A stretch of 64,000 nucleotides of DNA from Clostridia bacterium (GCA_017626495.1 JAGAIP010000003.1:450848-514847), one strand, 5' to 3'. Counted from the stretch's first letter, positions 46,712 to 55,127 are shown. Notes: a model not told the origin generated them from the sequence alone. Numbers and translations: made by a program.

Positions 46712-46893
46712 CAAAAACACTGGCAATGCCATCGTCAGTTCAAATCCTGTTTATAAAAAATACCGAAACTCTGCTGTTAAATCAAAAGATTATTGAAAGT
46801 TATAAAAACACAAGATAAGCATACGAAAAATCACAAGATACGCGGGTATCTTGTGATTTTTGTCTGTTGTAGCTTTTTCGTACAACAAAGATG
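46712..46893. repeat. Hairpin repeat, copy 2
   Basis: Direct-repeat partner of 45209-45395. Its first hairpin is AATCACAAGATAC / GTATCTTGTGATT: compared with copy 1, the third pair has changed on both arms (G-C to T-A). The second half of the long hairpin is lost. The rest of 46604-47063 shows no gene. Confidence 0.7.
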
Positions 46894-47063
46894 GCTTCAT
46901 AGTATAAAAATGCAACTTTGCTAAAAGGCACATTTTTACGCTATGATTTCTCAACGAATAGATTATACCACTAAATACGCTTCTTGTCAATAGATTTTGA
47001 AAATCTTTTCGTAAAATTATTGAGACCATGTCCTATTATTTTTTGTGCTTTATGTATAACTTT

Positions 47064-47102
47064 AGGCTCAAGAGAGGAAAACCAATCTTGAGCCTTCTGT
47101 TT
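47064..47102 (+). terminator. Hairpin at the end of the recombinase operon
   Basis: AGGCTCAAGA / TCTTGAGCCT stem, then TTCTGTTTTTT on the plus strand; the T-run points toward the convergent direction. It lies at the presumed edge of the mobile element. Confidence 0.5.
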
Positions 47103-47103
47103 T

Positions 47104-47886
47104 TTAATCTTCAATTACGATGCAGTTGACTTTCTGCGAATATGCGGTGCAGGCATCAATGGCGAGGATCCCTCCTTCACTATACGGAGAAAAATCCGAA
47201 TCTTTTTCAAACTCACTTCCCCTTCCTTCATATTTGGAATGACCGAATGAAGTATGCCAATGTCCGCACACAATGGTCTTTCCCTGCTCGGTCACTTTGA
47301 AGTCGTGTGCCAACTCCATACCGTTATACCAACGCGCACGTTTCCATGCAAGTTCGTCAGCAGTTCTCCAATCTGACTCATACGCATATCTGCGATGTTC
47401 GTTACCGATCTGTCGCGCCGGAATCCAACCGTGAACAAAGACGTAGTGTTCGGTTTCAAAGAAATCTACACTCGCGGGAATCAACTCCGTATAATATGGT
47501 GTCCGCTTTGCCTTATCCACCATTTTTCTTGGGCGACGATAGCAATCACGCTCTGTTATTTCACTCAACTGCGCTGCGGTATCCATCAAACCGTTTGTGA
47601 TAAACCGATTGATTTCATAGATGTGGTACATATCACACGTTTGAAGATAGTCGAGCATCCTCACAAACATATCTTCGTGATTTCCTCTGATATAGATCAG
47701 CTCGTCACGATGCAAAAGGTCAAGCATAAACTCTTGTACTTTGAGTGCTTCAAAACCTCGGTCAAACATATCTCCGCAAACTATGAGTTTGTGGGGTTCT
47801 TTATCCTCAAAGAACCCTGCCTCTGCAAGTGCTTCTACCATTGGTGTGTAAAATCCGTGTATATCAGATACAACATAATATTTCAT
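47104..47886 (-). CDS. PPP-like metallophosphatase/phosphoesterase, coupled to the recombinases
   Basis: 260 residues. Complete metal set: DIHGFY, GDMFDRG, RGNHEDM, FVHGWIP and CGHWHTSFG, as in ApaH and PrpA-type serine/threonine phosphatases. The start overlaps the stop of the last recombinase gene by 4 bp (ATGA), so it is expressed with it. Whether it acts on protein phosphate, dinucleoside polyphosphate or DNA/RNA ends is unknown. Position suggests service to the element rather than to the host. Confidence 0.88.
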   Translation of the reverse strand: MKYYVVSDIHGFYTPMVEALAEAGFFEDKEPHKLIVCGDMFDRGFEALKVQEFMLDLLHRDELIYIRGNHEDMFVRMLDYLQTCDMYHIYEINRFITNGLMDTAAQLSEITERDCYRRPRKMVDKAKRTPYYTELIPASVDFFETEHYVFVHGWIPARQIGNEHRRYAYESDWRTADELAWKRARWYNGMELAHDFKVTEQGKTIVCGHWHTSFGHSKYEGRGSEFEKDSDFSPYSEGGILAIDACTAYSQKVNCIVIED

Positions 47887-49523
47887 GCTGCTACCTCTCT
47901 TTTCAATTCTTCTTCGGCTTGATAGCCGCCTTTAAGTGTAACGATGATCTTCTTATTTCCGCAAACTTGGATACACTCAACCAACCTGCGAACAGTAACA
48001 TCATCAAACTCCGTAAAGCTCATATCGGTCTGTTTGAGAATGTCCATTATTCTTGCAACCTCTGCATTGACGGTATCACTCTGCGATGCTTGGCTCTTGG
48101 CAAGGTCGAGCTTTCCGCGAAGAATGACCAACTGATCGAACATCTTTTTCAGCTCAACTTCATATCTTTCGGGATCACCCTCGGTTCTTGCAGCAAGCTC
48201 GGTCATCTGCTGAATTTCTTCCTTCAGTTCGTTCATCTGCTTTTCGATGGAGAATACATCAAGAGCTGCGCTGTTTCCCGAGACCGCATAGGAAAGATTG
48301 CTTTGAATAAGGCTGAATACTTCCCCACTGTTTTCCATCATTTTGGAGAGACAACGACAGATAGCTTCGTGAAGCATCTGCTCCTCTATACCTGCCGAGT
48401 CTTTGCAATATGTTTTGCCGTGCTCGATACGGCTGATACATCTCCAATAATATGTGGTCTTACCTTTGGCGACCTTAGATGTTCTCTTATAGGAACTTCC
48501 GCAAGAGCCGCAGATAAGCAATTCGGAAAGAGCGTATTTTCCACTATACTTTCCCTGCTCGGTAATGGCAGAGTCGAACTTCTTTCGCTTGTTTGTTCTT
48601 CTTGCAAGCTCGGCTTGTACCAAGTTGAAGGTGTCGCGGTCTATAATCGCCGGATGATTGTTGGAGATCAGATACCTTGTGACTTCGCCGCGATTGATCT
48701 TTGCTTTTTTGCTGATGCAATCGGTGGTATAGGATTTTTGATAAAGAACATCACCAACGTACTTTTCATTGGAAAGCATATAGCGAATGACCGTCAGAGA
48801 CCATTCATCCTTGCCTTTCGGAGTCTTTATATGATTGCTTTCAAGAGATTCCTTGAGCATACCCATACTTGCTCCGTCAAGCACCATTCGAAACAGCGTT
48901 CTGACAACCTCTGCTTCTTCGGGAATAATGTAAGGATTTCCTTCCGCATCCTTACGGTATCCGAGCATCTTGAAGCTGAGCGAATAGGTTCCGTTCTTCA
49001 TTCTCTTTTGGATACCCCACTTGACATTGGCACTGATACTCTCGCTTTCAGCTTGCGACATTACGCTAAAAAAGCCGATCAAGGTCTCGTTTTCTGCTTT
49101 TAAGGAATCGAGGTTCTGTTCTTCAAAATACACCCCGATCCCCATAGCACGGAGTTTTCTTACCCAAGTTAAGCTATCGACCGTGTTTCTCGCAAAACGT
49201 GTGGTGGATTTGGTAAGTATCAAATCGACCTTTCCTTTTTCACAATCGCGCATCAGCTTTAGGAACTTATCTCGCTTGTCGGTTCGGGTTCCCGTGATAC
49301 CTTCGTCAGCATAGATGCCAACCATCGTCCAATTTGGGGTTTCAGCTATCTTTCCGGTATAGTATTTCACCTGCGTATCCAAACTGTTCATCTGATCTTC
49401 TTCGTCGGTAGAGACTCGGCAATATGCCGCAACTCTCATCTTTCTGTATTCGTCTCTCCTGCTTGTGAGTGCAGGATTGGCTTCTATCTTTGTTATTGTT
49501 CTTACGGGTGCGTATTCGCTCAT
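47883..49523 (-). CDS. Large serine recombinase (integrase-type), first of three by position at the left end
   Basis: 546 residues. Resolvase domain (about 29-180) with the catalytic serine Ser38 in AAYCRVSTDEEDQ and the motif ITGTRTDKRDKFLKLMRD; recombinase domain (about 195-300); zinc ribbon LLICGSCGSSYKRTSKV with a later C (WRCISR); then the coiled-coil (about 400-475) of large serine integrases. It overlaps the upstream gene and the phosphatase by 4 bp each. It likely carries out excision/integration of the element. Confidence 0.95.
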   Translation of the reverse strand: MSEYAPVRTITKIEANPALTSRRDEYRKMRVAAYCRVSTDEEDQMNSLDTQVKYYTGKIAETPNWTMVGIYADEGITGTRTDKRDKFLKLMRDCEKGKVDLILTKSTTRFARNTVDSLTWVRKLRAMGIGVYFEEQNLDSLKAENETLIGFFSVMSQAESESISANVKWGIQKRMKNGTYSLSFKMLGYRKDAEGNPYIIPEEAEVVRTLFRMVLDGASMGMLKESLESNHIKTPKGKDEWSLTVIRYMLSNEKYVGDVLYQKSYTTDCISKKAKINRGEVTRYLISNNHPAIIDRDTFNLVQAELARRTNKRKKFDSAITEQGKYSGKYALSELLICGSCGSSYKRTSKVAKGKTTYYWRCISRIEHGKTYCKDSAGIEEQMLHEAICRCLSKMMENSGEVFSLIQSNLSYAVSGNSAALDVFSIEKQMNELKEEIQQMTELAARTEGDPERYEVELKKMFDQLVILRGKLDLAKSQASQSDTVNAEVARIMDILKQTDMSFTEFDDVTVRRLVECIQVCGNKKIIVTLKGGYQAEEELKREVAA

Positions 49524-50392
49524 GCCGTTTTGTCCTCCGTTTCTATGTTCGTTACCTCTGCGTGATTGATAAATGTGACGGTCAGCGTTCCGTCTCTGTT
49601 GACCGCTATCTTCTGTACCGTTTCCCGTATCAGCGTTACGTCAAGCTCGGTGATAATCGGCAGATTGCGGTACTTGTCCATCAGAGCCTCGGTCATTGCT
49701 CTGCCTCTGTCAAGAGGACAGCACTCATATTTGTGTTCAACACATTTGAGTATCATCTTGGAAAGAACACCAAACTCAACGCCCGTCTGTTCCTTGACTC
49801 TCTCAATCTCCTTGTTCTGTCGTATAACCTCCATCGAGGGAGAATACTCAATGTTGGAGGTATTCAATCGCAAAAGCTCGGGATTGTTTCGTACCCGGTT
49901 CAAGATGATGAGTAGGGCTGTAAAGATCTCTCTGTCGCCTAAATAGGCATCCACTTTACAACCGCTTGGGCAAAGCCACTTTTCGCGGCTTCTCCATTTG
50001 TTGCGACGCCCCATATTCTGACCGCAGCAGGAGCACACCAACTTACTCTTGATAAGTGTGGTGATCTCGGGGAGCTCGGTCTGAGTCCCACCCATATCCG
50101 ACTTTCTTTTGTTGGCGAGTTCAAAATCGGTCAGCGATATGATGGCAGGATAACCGTCTGCCCCTGCGTATTTCGGATTTGCTATGATACGGGAGATCAG
50201 ATTTTTCGTCCACACGGATTTATCAAGGTAGTAGATTATTCCCTGCGCTGTCAGCTCGGCTGCAATAGCCTTTAATGACTTACCGCCTATGTAATCTGCG
50301 AAGATGTCGCGGACTACTTTGGCTTCACTTTCAAAAACAAGGTACTGACCGTTCTTGACTTCATATCCGTAAAGTATGGTTCTTAAACTCAT
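49520..50392 (-). CDS. Recombinase-like protein without the catalytic domain
   Basis: 290 residues. It starts directly in the recombinase DNA-binding domain (LYGYEVKNGQYLVFESEAKV, IFADYIGGKSLKAIAAELTA), followed by the zinc ribbon (KLVCSCCGQNMGRR ... WLCPSGCKVD) and a C-terminal helical part. The resolvase domain with its serine is absent, and ATGA overlaps on both sides show that this is a designed gene, not a break. It may act as a DNA-binding partner or directionality factor (inference). Confidence 0.9.
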   Translation of the reverse strand: MSLRTILYGYEVKNGQYLVFESEAKVVRDIFADYIGGKSLKAIAAELTAQGIIYYLDKSVWTKNLISRIIANPKYAGADGYPAIISLTDFELANKRKSDMGGTQTELPEITTLIKSKLVCSCCGQNMGRRNKWRSREKWLCPSGCKVDAYLGDREIFTALLIILNRVRNNPELLRLNTSNIEYSPSMEVIRQNKEIERVKEQTGVEFGVLSKMILKCVEHKYECCPLDRGRAMTEALMDKYRNLPIITELDVTLIRETVQKIAVNRDGTLTVTFINHAEVTNIETEDKTA

Positions 50393-51957
50393 GCCGCGAC
50401 ACCTACGCTTTCTTTCAAATTCAGACCACCTTTGAGAACAAAGGTGATGTTTCCGTTATCGTCTGCCTTAATTCTTTCAACGATTGCTGTAAAGAGGTTT
50501 TCATCAAAGGAAAGAATTGCGGGAGGATAACTCTGCAACAGTTCTTTGAGAAATCGGAGATCTTCAATGTAGTGAGTATCCTCGTCCTCACTAATCAGCT
50601 TCATACGTCTGCTTCGGAGTGTTGTAATTCTGTTTTGCAGTTCCGCCGTTTGCTCTGCGTATGAGACCTCATCCATAATGTTCTTGGCGCGGAGCTTAGA
50701 GTACATATCGTTCTGCGAACAAAGCTTTGCGATCTCCGCGTCTATCTCTGCGATCTCTTGGCTATCCGAGACGAGCTTTGTGCGAATGTCGATGAGCTGT
50801 GTCAGCGTGTTATCGACAAGCAAGGTCTCATATTGGCGCAGGCGGTTATACATAATAATAAAGGAAGAAAAGATCTCGCTTTCAAGGAGGTTCTTTCCTC
50901 CGCACTCGTGCCCGGAGTTGCCTTTTCGGGAGCAGACCCAATAGGTGATACCGTTCTGCACTCTGCGCTTATATGCCCATCCGCACTCGTTGCAATAGAT
51001 CATTCGGGTAAGCAAATACTGTTGCTTGGGTTTCTTTGGCGCGTATTGCTCTCTCTCCTTGAGTCTCTGCTGCGCCGCTTCAAAGACTTCTCTGCTGATA
51101 ATTGCAGGGTGAGAGTTGGTAACGTAGAACTTGTCCCTTTCTCCGTTATTCTTGCGATTTCTCAAAGGCAAGATCTCGGGAGTGTAGGTCTTTTGAAGAA
51201 GCGCGTCACCGATATACTTTTCATTGGAGAGGATATATCGGATATGCGCCTTGTTCCACTTACCATCGCGTGAGAGTACGCCTTCGCGGTTCAAGATCGC
51301 CGCGATCTGCCCCATTCCTTTCCCTGCGAGGTACATATCGAAGATACGGACAACGATCACCGCTTCTTCCTCAACAATGACAAGCGAACCATTATCAAGT
51401 CGATAGCCGTATGGAGCGCAATAGGTAATGAAGTTACCCTCCTCCATTTTCATTCGGTACGACATTGCCATTCTCTTGGAGAAGTTTAAGGAATCATTTT
51501 GAGCAAATGCGCTCTTGATATATAGGATCATTTCGGAACTCATCGACCTTGTATCGATCCTGTCGTTCTCAAAGTAAACGCTTGCTCCGTATTCTGCGAG
51601 CTTTCGCACCGACTCCAAACATTCAAGAGAGTTTCTTGCGAAACGCTGAACGCTCTTAACGTAGATACGGTCGATCTTGCCGAGCCTTGCATCATTCAAC
51701 ATTCGCTTGAAATCGTCTCTCTTATTGAGGCTTGTTCCCGTGATACCCTCATCGGCGTAAATATCGACAAGCTCCATCTTGTCTGACGTGCGAATAAAGT
51801 CGGTGTAGTACCTCACTTGGTTCAGAAAGGAATTAACTTGGTCGTCGGAATCGGTACTTACACGACAGTATGCCGCAACTCTTTGGATTCTCGCATTGTC
51901 GGAGTATTCCGCAAGCGGACGTATGATTTGTACTTGTTTTTCTGTGGCTACATTCAT
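50389..51957 (-). CDS. Large serine recombinase (integrase-type)
   Basis: 522 residues. Resolvase domain with catalytic Ser34 in AAYCRVSTDSDDQ and ITGTSLNKRDDFKRMLNDA; recombinase domain (YGYRLDNGSLVIVEEEAVIV ...); zinc ribbon (MIYCNECGWAYKRR ... WVCSRKGNSGHECGG); long coiled coil (about 385-450). GGAGGG lies ~12 nt before the start. It leads the three-gene recombinase operon and differs clearly from the other catalytic copy, so the two are not recent duplicates. Confidence 0.95.
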   Translation of the reverse strand: MNVATEKQVQIIRPLAEYSDNARIQRVAAYCRVSTDSDDQVNSFLNQVRYYTDFIRTSDKMELVDIYADEGITGTSLNKRDDFKRMLNDARLGKIDRIYVKSVQRFARNSLECLESVRKLAEYGASVYFENDRIDTRSMSSEMILYIKSAFAQNDSLNFSKRMAMSYRMKMEEGNFITYCAPYGYRLDNGSLVIVEEEAVIVVRIFDMYLAGKGMGQIAAILNREGVLSRDGKWNKAHIRYILSNEKYIGDALLQKTYTPEILPLRNRKNNGERDKFYVTNSHPAIISREVFEAAQQRLKEREQYAPKKPKQQYLLTRMIYCNECGWAYKRRVQNGITYWVCSRKGNSGHECGGKNLLESEIFSSFIIMYNRLRQYETLLVDNTLTQLIDIRTKLVSDSQEIAEIDAEIAKLCSQNDMYSKLRAKNIMDEVSYAEQTAELQNRITTLRSRRMKLISEDEDTHYIEDLRFLKELLQSYPPAILSFDENLFTAIVERIKADDNGNITFVLKGGLNLKESVGVAA

Positions 51958-52023
51958 ATTCGTGTTGCCCTCCTTTCGACCATGATTATACTGATTTTTG
52001 AAAATCCCTCAAGGATGCGATTT

Positions 52024-52179
52024 TTATGCGATTTCCACCACTGTGCAACCCATTGTTTCTGCGTTTTTCTTGTTAAGTCTATCAATGACTTTTCGTTCCA
52101 CCTTGCCCGATCTGAGCAATCTGCGAAGCACATCAACCGATGCGAGGTAGATCATTTGTTTTCTTACTTCTTCACTCAT
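52024..52179 (-). CDS. Small SHOCT-like protein upstream of the recombinases
   Basis: 51 residues read by hand: MSEEVRKQMIYLASVDVLRR, then LLRSGKVERKVIDRLNKKNA, ending in VVEIA. The pattern of a helix followed by a short amphipathic repeat recalls SHOCT-type domains. Its ATG immediately follows the toxin gene stop (TAA-ATG), so it is co-translated. I recall similar small proteins beside recombinase clusters in other Clostridia, but cannot verify that here. Confidence 0.7.
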   Translation of the reverse strand: MSEEVRKQMIYLASVDVLRRLLRSGKVERKVIDRLNKKNAETMGCTVVEIA

Positions 52180-52527
52180 TTACTCTACCCCCATACTGAT
52201 TTTAAGTGCTTGATCTACAGCCTCCATCGACTCTTTACTTGCGCGTCCAACGTAGTGGATGAGCCTTGACTTGTCTACCGTCCTTACCTGCTCTGCAAGT
52301 GCAATCGAACTCATAGAAAGATCGCTGCTTTCGATAGGAATGTGGGTAGGCATATATTTTTTCTTTTGGCAACGGCTTGTGATTGCAAGCACGATCACAG
52401 TAGGACTATGCGTATTTCCTACGTTATTTTGAATGACCAACACGGGGCGCTCTCCGCCCTGCTCCGATCCGATAACGGGGTCAAGGTCGGCAATGTAAAT
52501 CTCACCGCGTCTTATTTTTCTATCCAT
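52180..52527 (-). CDS. PemK/MazF-family endoribonuclease toxin
   Basis: 115 residues, with AAAGGAGG before ATG. N-terminal RRGEIYIADLDPVIGSEQGG, then ERPVLVIQNN and VIVLAITSR. Arg27 and Thr50 correspond to the catalytic Arg/Thr pair of Bacillus MazF, and Ser21 is also kept. No MazE-like antitoxin precedes it; the next gene, a 51-residue protein, directly follows. It may be a stability toxin with an unusual partner, or a regulator of RNA on the element. Confidence 0.9.
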   Translation of the reverse strand: MDRKIRRGEIYIADLDPVIGSEQGGERPVLVIQNNVGNTHSPTVIVLAITSRCQKKKYMPTHIPIESSDLSMSSIALAEQVRTVDKSRLIHYVGRASKESMEAVDQALKISMGVE

Positions 52528-52573
52528 ATCTATGAACCTCCTTTGTTTTGCCGTAAACGACTATGTATGACAA

Positions 52574-52604
52574 GAGCCGCCCAAACAGTTTGCTTGGGCG
52601 GTTC
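52574..52604. terminator. GC-rich hairpin upstream of the mazF-like gene
   Basis: GAGCCGCCCAA / TTGGGCGGTTC with one G-T pair and a 9-nt loop. It separates the hypothetical gene at 52645 from the toxin gene; T-run weak on both sides. Confidence 0.4.
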
Positions 52605-52644
52605 TCGTAAGAAAAGAAGTGAAAAGAAAGGAGATTTTCACTGT

Positions 52645-53022
52645 TTAACATTCTTCACAGCACCGACGCTGACTCTTGGTGATCAGAAGTGCGAGGTAGT
52701 CGCAAAAGTCGTCGTCAATGGGTTCGTGATTATTCTGCTTATGGCAGAACTCAAGGAAGTGGAACATCGCATCGAAATCTTCACCGATCTCAATCTCGAT
52801 GAGTGCTCCCGTTACCGGGCTAACGAAAACACAAGGCTCACCGTCAAGCCAACGGCGCAGGTTCTCACGTTTATCGTTGAACATTGCCGTGCATTTCTTA
52901 AATGCCCACCGTGCGTGATTGATACGCACCTCTTTTACTCTCGGGTCGGTATCGTCCCGCATAGCTTCATATCCATTCAGAATAGCTGTCATGTAGCGTG
53001 AAAATTCGTGTCTCTTGTTCAT
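52645..53022 (-). CDS. Mobile-element protein, function unknown
   Basis: 125 residues, soluble, with a basic N-terminal half (KEVRINHARWAFKKCTAMFN) and an acidic C-terminal half (EIEIGEDFDAMFHFLEFC). It ends in CCEEC. I do not recognise a family. It starts 5 bp after the stop of the winged-helix gene. Confidence 0.7.
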   Translation of the reverse strand: MNKRHEFSRYMTAILNGYEAMRDDTDPRVKEVRINHARWAFKKCTAMFNDKRENLRRWLDGEPCVFVSPVTGALIEIEIGEDFDAMFHFLEFCHKQNNHEPIDDDFCDYLALLITKSQRRCCEEC

Positions 53023-53027
53023 TTGAT

Positions 53028-53312
53028 TTAACCTTCCTTTTTAAGTAGTTTTTTGATGCCGTCCTGTGCGGCTCTGATCTTTTTGATACGCCCCTCTAAA
53101 TGGGCGATGGTCTCTTGGATTTCTTCGTTGCTTGTTGCGTAGTAATAGCCTTGATTGCTTGAGCAAATAGGAACGCCTTTACATCTAAGCTCGTTCACCA
53201 TTCGTCGGACTTCCGCCCCTTTACAATGGAACCTTGCTTCAATGACTTTGCTCTTAACGGCGTTGGCTTTACCACTATGCTCTTTCTGCATATACCGTTC
53301 AAAAGTGTTCAT
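53028..53312 (-). CDS. Small winged-helix-like mobile-element protein
   Basis: 94 residues. KAEVRRMVNELRCKGVPICS-type helix-turn-wing core (residues ~32-60) followed by GYYYATSNEEIQETIAHLEG and a basic helical tail. Phages and ICEs of Firmicutes often carry such a protein near replication or control genes. GGGGAAAGG lies upstream; a 14-codon frame ends at the start codon (TAATG), so translation may be coupled to a leader peptide. Confidence 0.75.
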   Translation of the reverse strand: MNTFERYMQKEHSGKANAVKSKVIEARFHCKGAEVRRMVNELRCKGVPICSSNQGYYYATSNEEIQETIAHLEGRIKKIRAAQDGIKKLLKKEG

Positions 53313-53394
53313 TATACTGCCTTTCCCCTATGAATTTCTTTGAATCGAATACCCATACCATAAGGTTCTTCCCATCAAAGATAAATAGGTATGT

Positions 53395-53715
53395 ATCTGA
53401 GCCGCCGTAGGCAGACCTATGTTGAAAGGTGGTCTACCGTTTTACCTTTGGCTCTTAACACACCTATTTGTCCTCGACACCCCGGTGTGACCGAACATTG
53501 TTCGGCATGGGAAGTCATCAAGCGTCCGATTACGAGTCGGCTCCATAGGAATCTCACCTCCCCCGGGTACTCCGCAGGCAGCGCCTTTCGGCTACTGAAG
53601 TATCATTATCCCTCACGTTTGTCATCGCCCTCTGTCGGTAGTAATCCGACTTCACTCAAAGTATCGTTTGATCGCTCCCTCCGTAAAGGGAGATCTTGGC
53701 GCACCTTTTGAGCTT
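53395..53715 (-). ncRNA. Candidate structured RNA or leader (no accepted protein)
   Basis: A tract richer in G+C than its flanks with at least six hairpins: CTCCCT/AGGGAG (53675-53692), GTCGG/CCGAC (53634-53650), CCGA/TCGG (53525-53540), CCGAACA/TGTTCGG (53491-53505), ACACC/GGTGT (53477-53488) and GGCAGACC/GGTCTACC (53410-53438). Frames on either strand are short or oddly composed. A GTG-started frame with AGGAG (24 codons) and a 34-codon frame with GGGGGAGG lie on the minus strand. It sits upstream of the winged-helix gene and could be its leader. I cannot name the RNA class. Confidence 0.4.
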
Positions 53716-53891
53716 GGCTTATTCACTCCTCGTAAATATAACGTGGGTAAAGTGCTTGATGAATGGGTATTCGTTGTTTTCAAAGATCATTGAGGAGGAG
53801 AGTCTTTTATCTTGCCCCCTCAATTGGTAGCCAGCGAGAAGGGCTATTTTTTGCACTTTTTCAAAAAATTTTTCAAAAATTTTTCTCAAAA

Positions 53892-53933
53892 AGAAAAAAG
53901 CCTTGTTTACCGCCCAAACGGTAAACAAGGCTT
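53892..53933 (-). terminator. Terminator after the 94-residue protein gene
   Basis: 15-bp stem AAGCCTTGTTTACCG / CGGTAAACAAGGCTT with a 6-nt loop and six T on the minus strand. The 180 bp from 53716 to 53891 shows only AT-rich sequence and short doubtful frames. Confidence 0.9.
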
Positions 53934-53951
53934 TGCGTGTTACGTTGTTTT

Positions 53952-54236
53952 TTATGTCGCTATCAGATATTCAAGCAGGAGTTTTTCTTCATCAGTAAGT
54001 TTCTCTCTCAATGCCTTTACATCAAAAGCAACCACTTCATCTTTAATGCGATCTTTTACTTTGCTATATGCAAATGGCGAATATTCAGCCAGGCTGCTCC
54101 GAACAATACATACTGTATCAATCTTTTCATCAATGATACTTTCCACAAATAGTTTAGACCTTACATTTGAATATGTGATGCTATCGTTACTATTGTTGAT
54201 TTGCCTTACATACTGAGCGTTCTTTTCCGTTTCCAT
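53952..54236 (-). CDS. Mobile-element protein, function unknown
   Basis: 94 residues with GGAGGT before ATG. Acidic, mostly helical at the C-terminus (VKALREKLTDEEKLLLEYLI). No known motif seen. It is followed by a strong terminator, and 67 bp separate it from the sigma-like gene upstream. Confidence 0.65.
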   Translation of the reverse strand: METEKNAQYVRQINNSNDSITYSNVRSKLFVESIIDEKIDTVCIVRSSLAEYSPFAYSKVKDRIKDEVVAFDVKALREKLTDEEKLLLEYLIAT

Positions 54237-54303
54237 TTATAAATACCTCCGTGTTTTGTATCTATATTATATTGCATTTCCATTAGTAGGTCAAAGATGC
54301 GAT

Positions 54304-54780
54304 TCAATTCCAAATGCGCTTTTCAATTCGTGCCAAACGTCTTGTAATATGGTATGGCTGACAGCCAAGCATCTTTGAAATTTCCGTTTTTGAGTAATTA
54401 TCAAAAGCAAGCAAAGTGATAAGCTCAATATCGTCCTGCGGCAAAGCTTTAATCTTTTTGACCAAGTTGGGATTATCTATCTCCTCGATCCACCAATATC
54501 TCGACTTATCCCCGCTGTTTTCGATGGTTACTGTCAACTCATCAAAAAACTTTTGAAGCAACGTGCTCTCGGAATCATCATCCTCGCCTTCATCAAAATC
54601 ACTCGATGTAAACTGTTGTGTGTGCATACGATAACGGCGATCACTTTTGAACTGTTCCAAGTCAAATTCATACATTTCCTTTATTTGCTCCTCGGTCATT
54701 CCAAGTGCTCTGTATTCCTCTGCTTGTTTTTTCTGTCTTGCTTCAAACTTTTTTCTTTCATAAGCATTGTTCCAACTCAT
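54304..54780 (-). CDS. Sigma-factor-like protein of mobile elements (region-4-type HTH)
   Basis: 158 residues. N-terminal coiled, charged helix (about 1-50), acidic linker (DFDEGEDDDSEST), and a C-terminal helix-turn-helix domain, LPQDDIELITLLAFDNYSKT followed by EISKMLGCQPYHITRRLARI, which looks like sigma-70 region 4. No region 2 for the -10 box is visible. Similar small proteins in Firmicute phages and ICEs control late or transfer genes. Function inferred. Confidence 0.75.
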   Translation of the reverse strand: MSWNNAYERKKFEARQKKQAEEYRALGMTEEQIKEMYEFDLEQFKSDRRYRMHTQQFTSSDFDEGEDDDSESTLLQKFFDELTVTIENSGDKSRYWWIEEIDNPNLVKKIKALPQDDIELITLLAFDNYSKTEISKMLGCQPYHITRRLARIEKRIWN

Positions 54781-55127
54781 TATTTTAATCTCCTTGAATT
54801 TTGAAATTTTGTTTTTGAACTGTTCTGTTGAAAATCAAAATTCAAGGGATTAAGGATATTTAGCTATATAGGTCTCCCACACGATCATCACCGCCTTTGC
54901 GATATAATCGTTTTGAAAACCGTTTTGAGTCCGGATAAACAAAAAAGCCTCCTCCCGCGCAAGGCAGGAGGAGGCTCAACGTAACGTATGAAGGCAGTAA
55001 TGCAGTATGTAAAAAAGCATCGCACGGAAACAAGACAGAGTTATACTCTGTTACTTGCCTTCATACGATGCTTGAGATCTGCGCCCATTCGGGCGGTCTG
55101 CCTATACGCTATAAAGTGATTATTTAA
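54781..55127 (-). other. Intergenic tract with alternative hairpins
   Basis: On the minus strand, AGCATCG (5' arm) can pair with CGATGCT (55016-55072), giving a terminator with T6. The bases next to the 5' arm (GTATGAAGGCA, in 55051-55067) can instead pair with a later TGCCTTCATAC (54984-54996). Further on, GCCTCCTCC / GGAGGAGGC (54947-54975) with T6 is a second terminator. Read-through or a small RNA controlled by the choice of structure is possible; the downstream gene is the sigma-like protein. Confidence 0.45.

Noticed and set aside
46712..46760. tRNA-like T-arm sequence near TTCAAATCCTG
   Set aside because: No acceptor, D or anticodon arm can be folded around it; at most a relic or chance match.
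53391..53711. 106-codon plus-strand frame in the hairpin-rich tract
   Set aside because: Composition (many Ser, Arg, Pro) looks like translation of a structured RNA; no ribosome site; all neighbouring genes run the other way.
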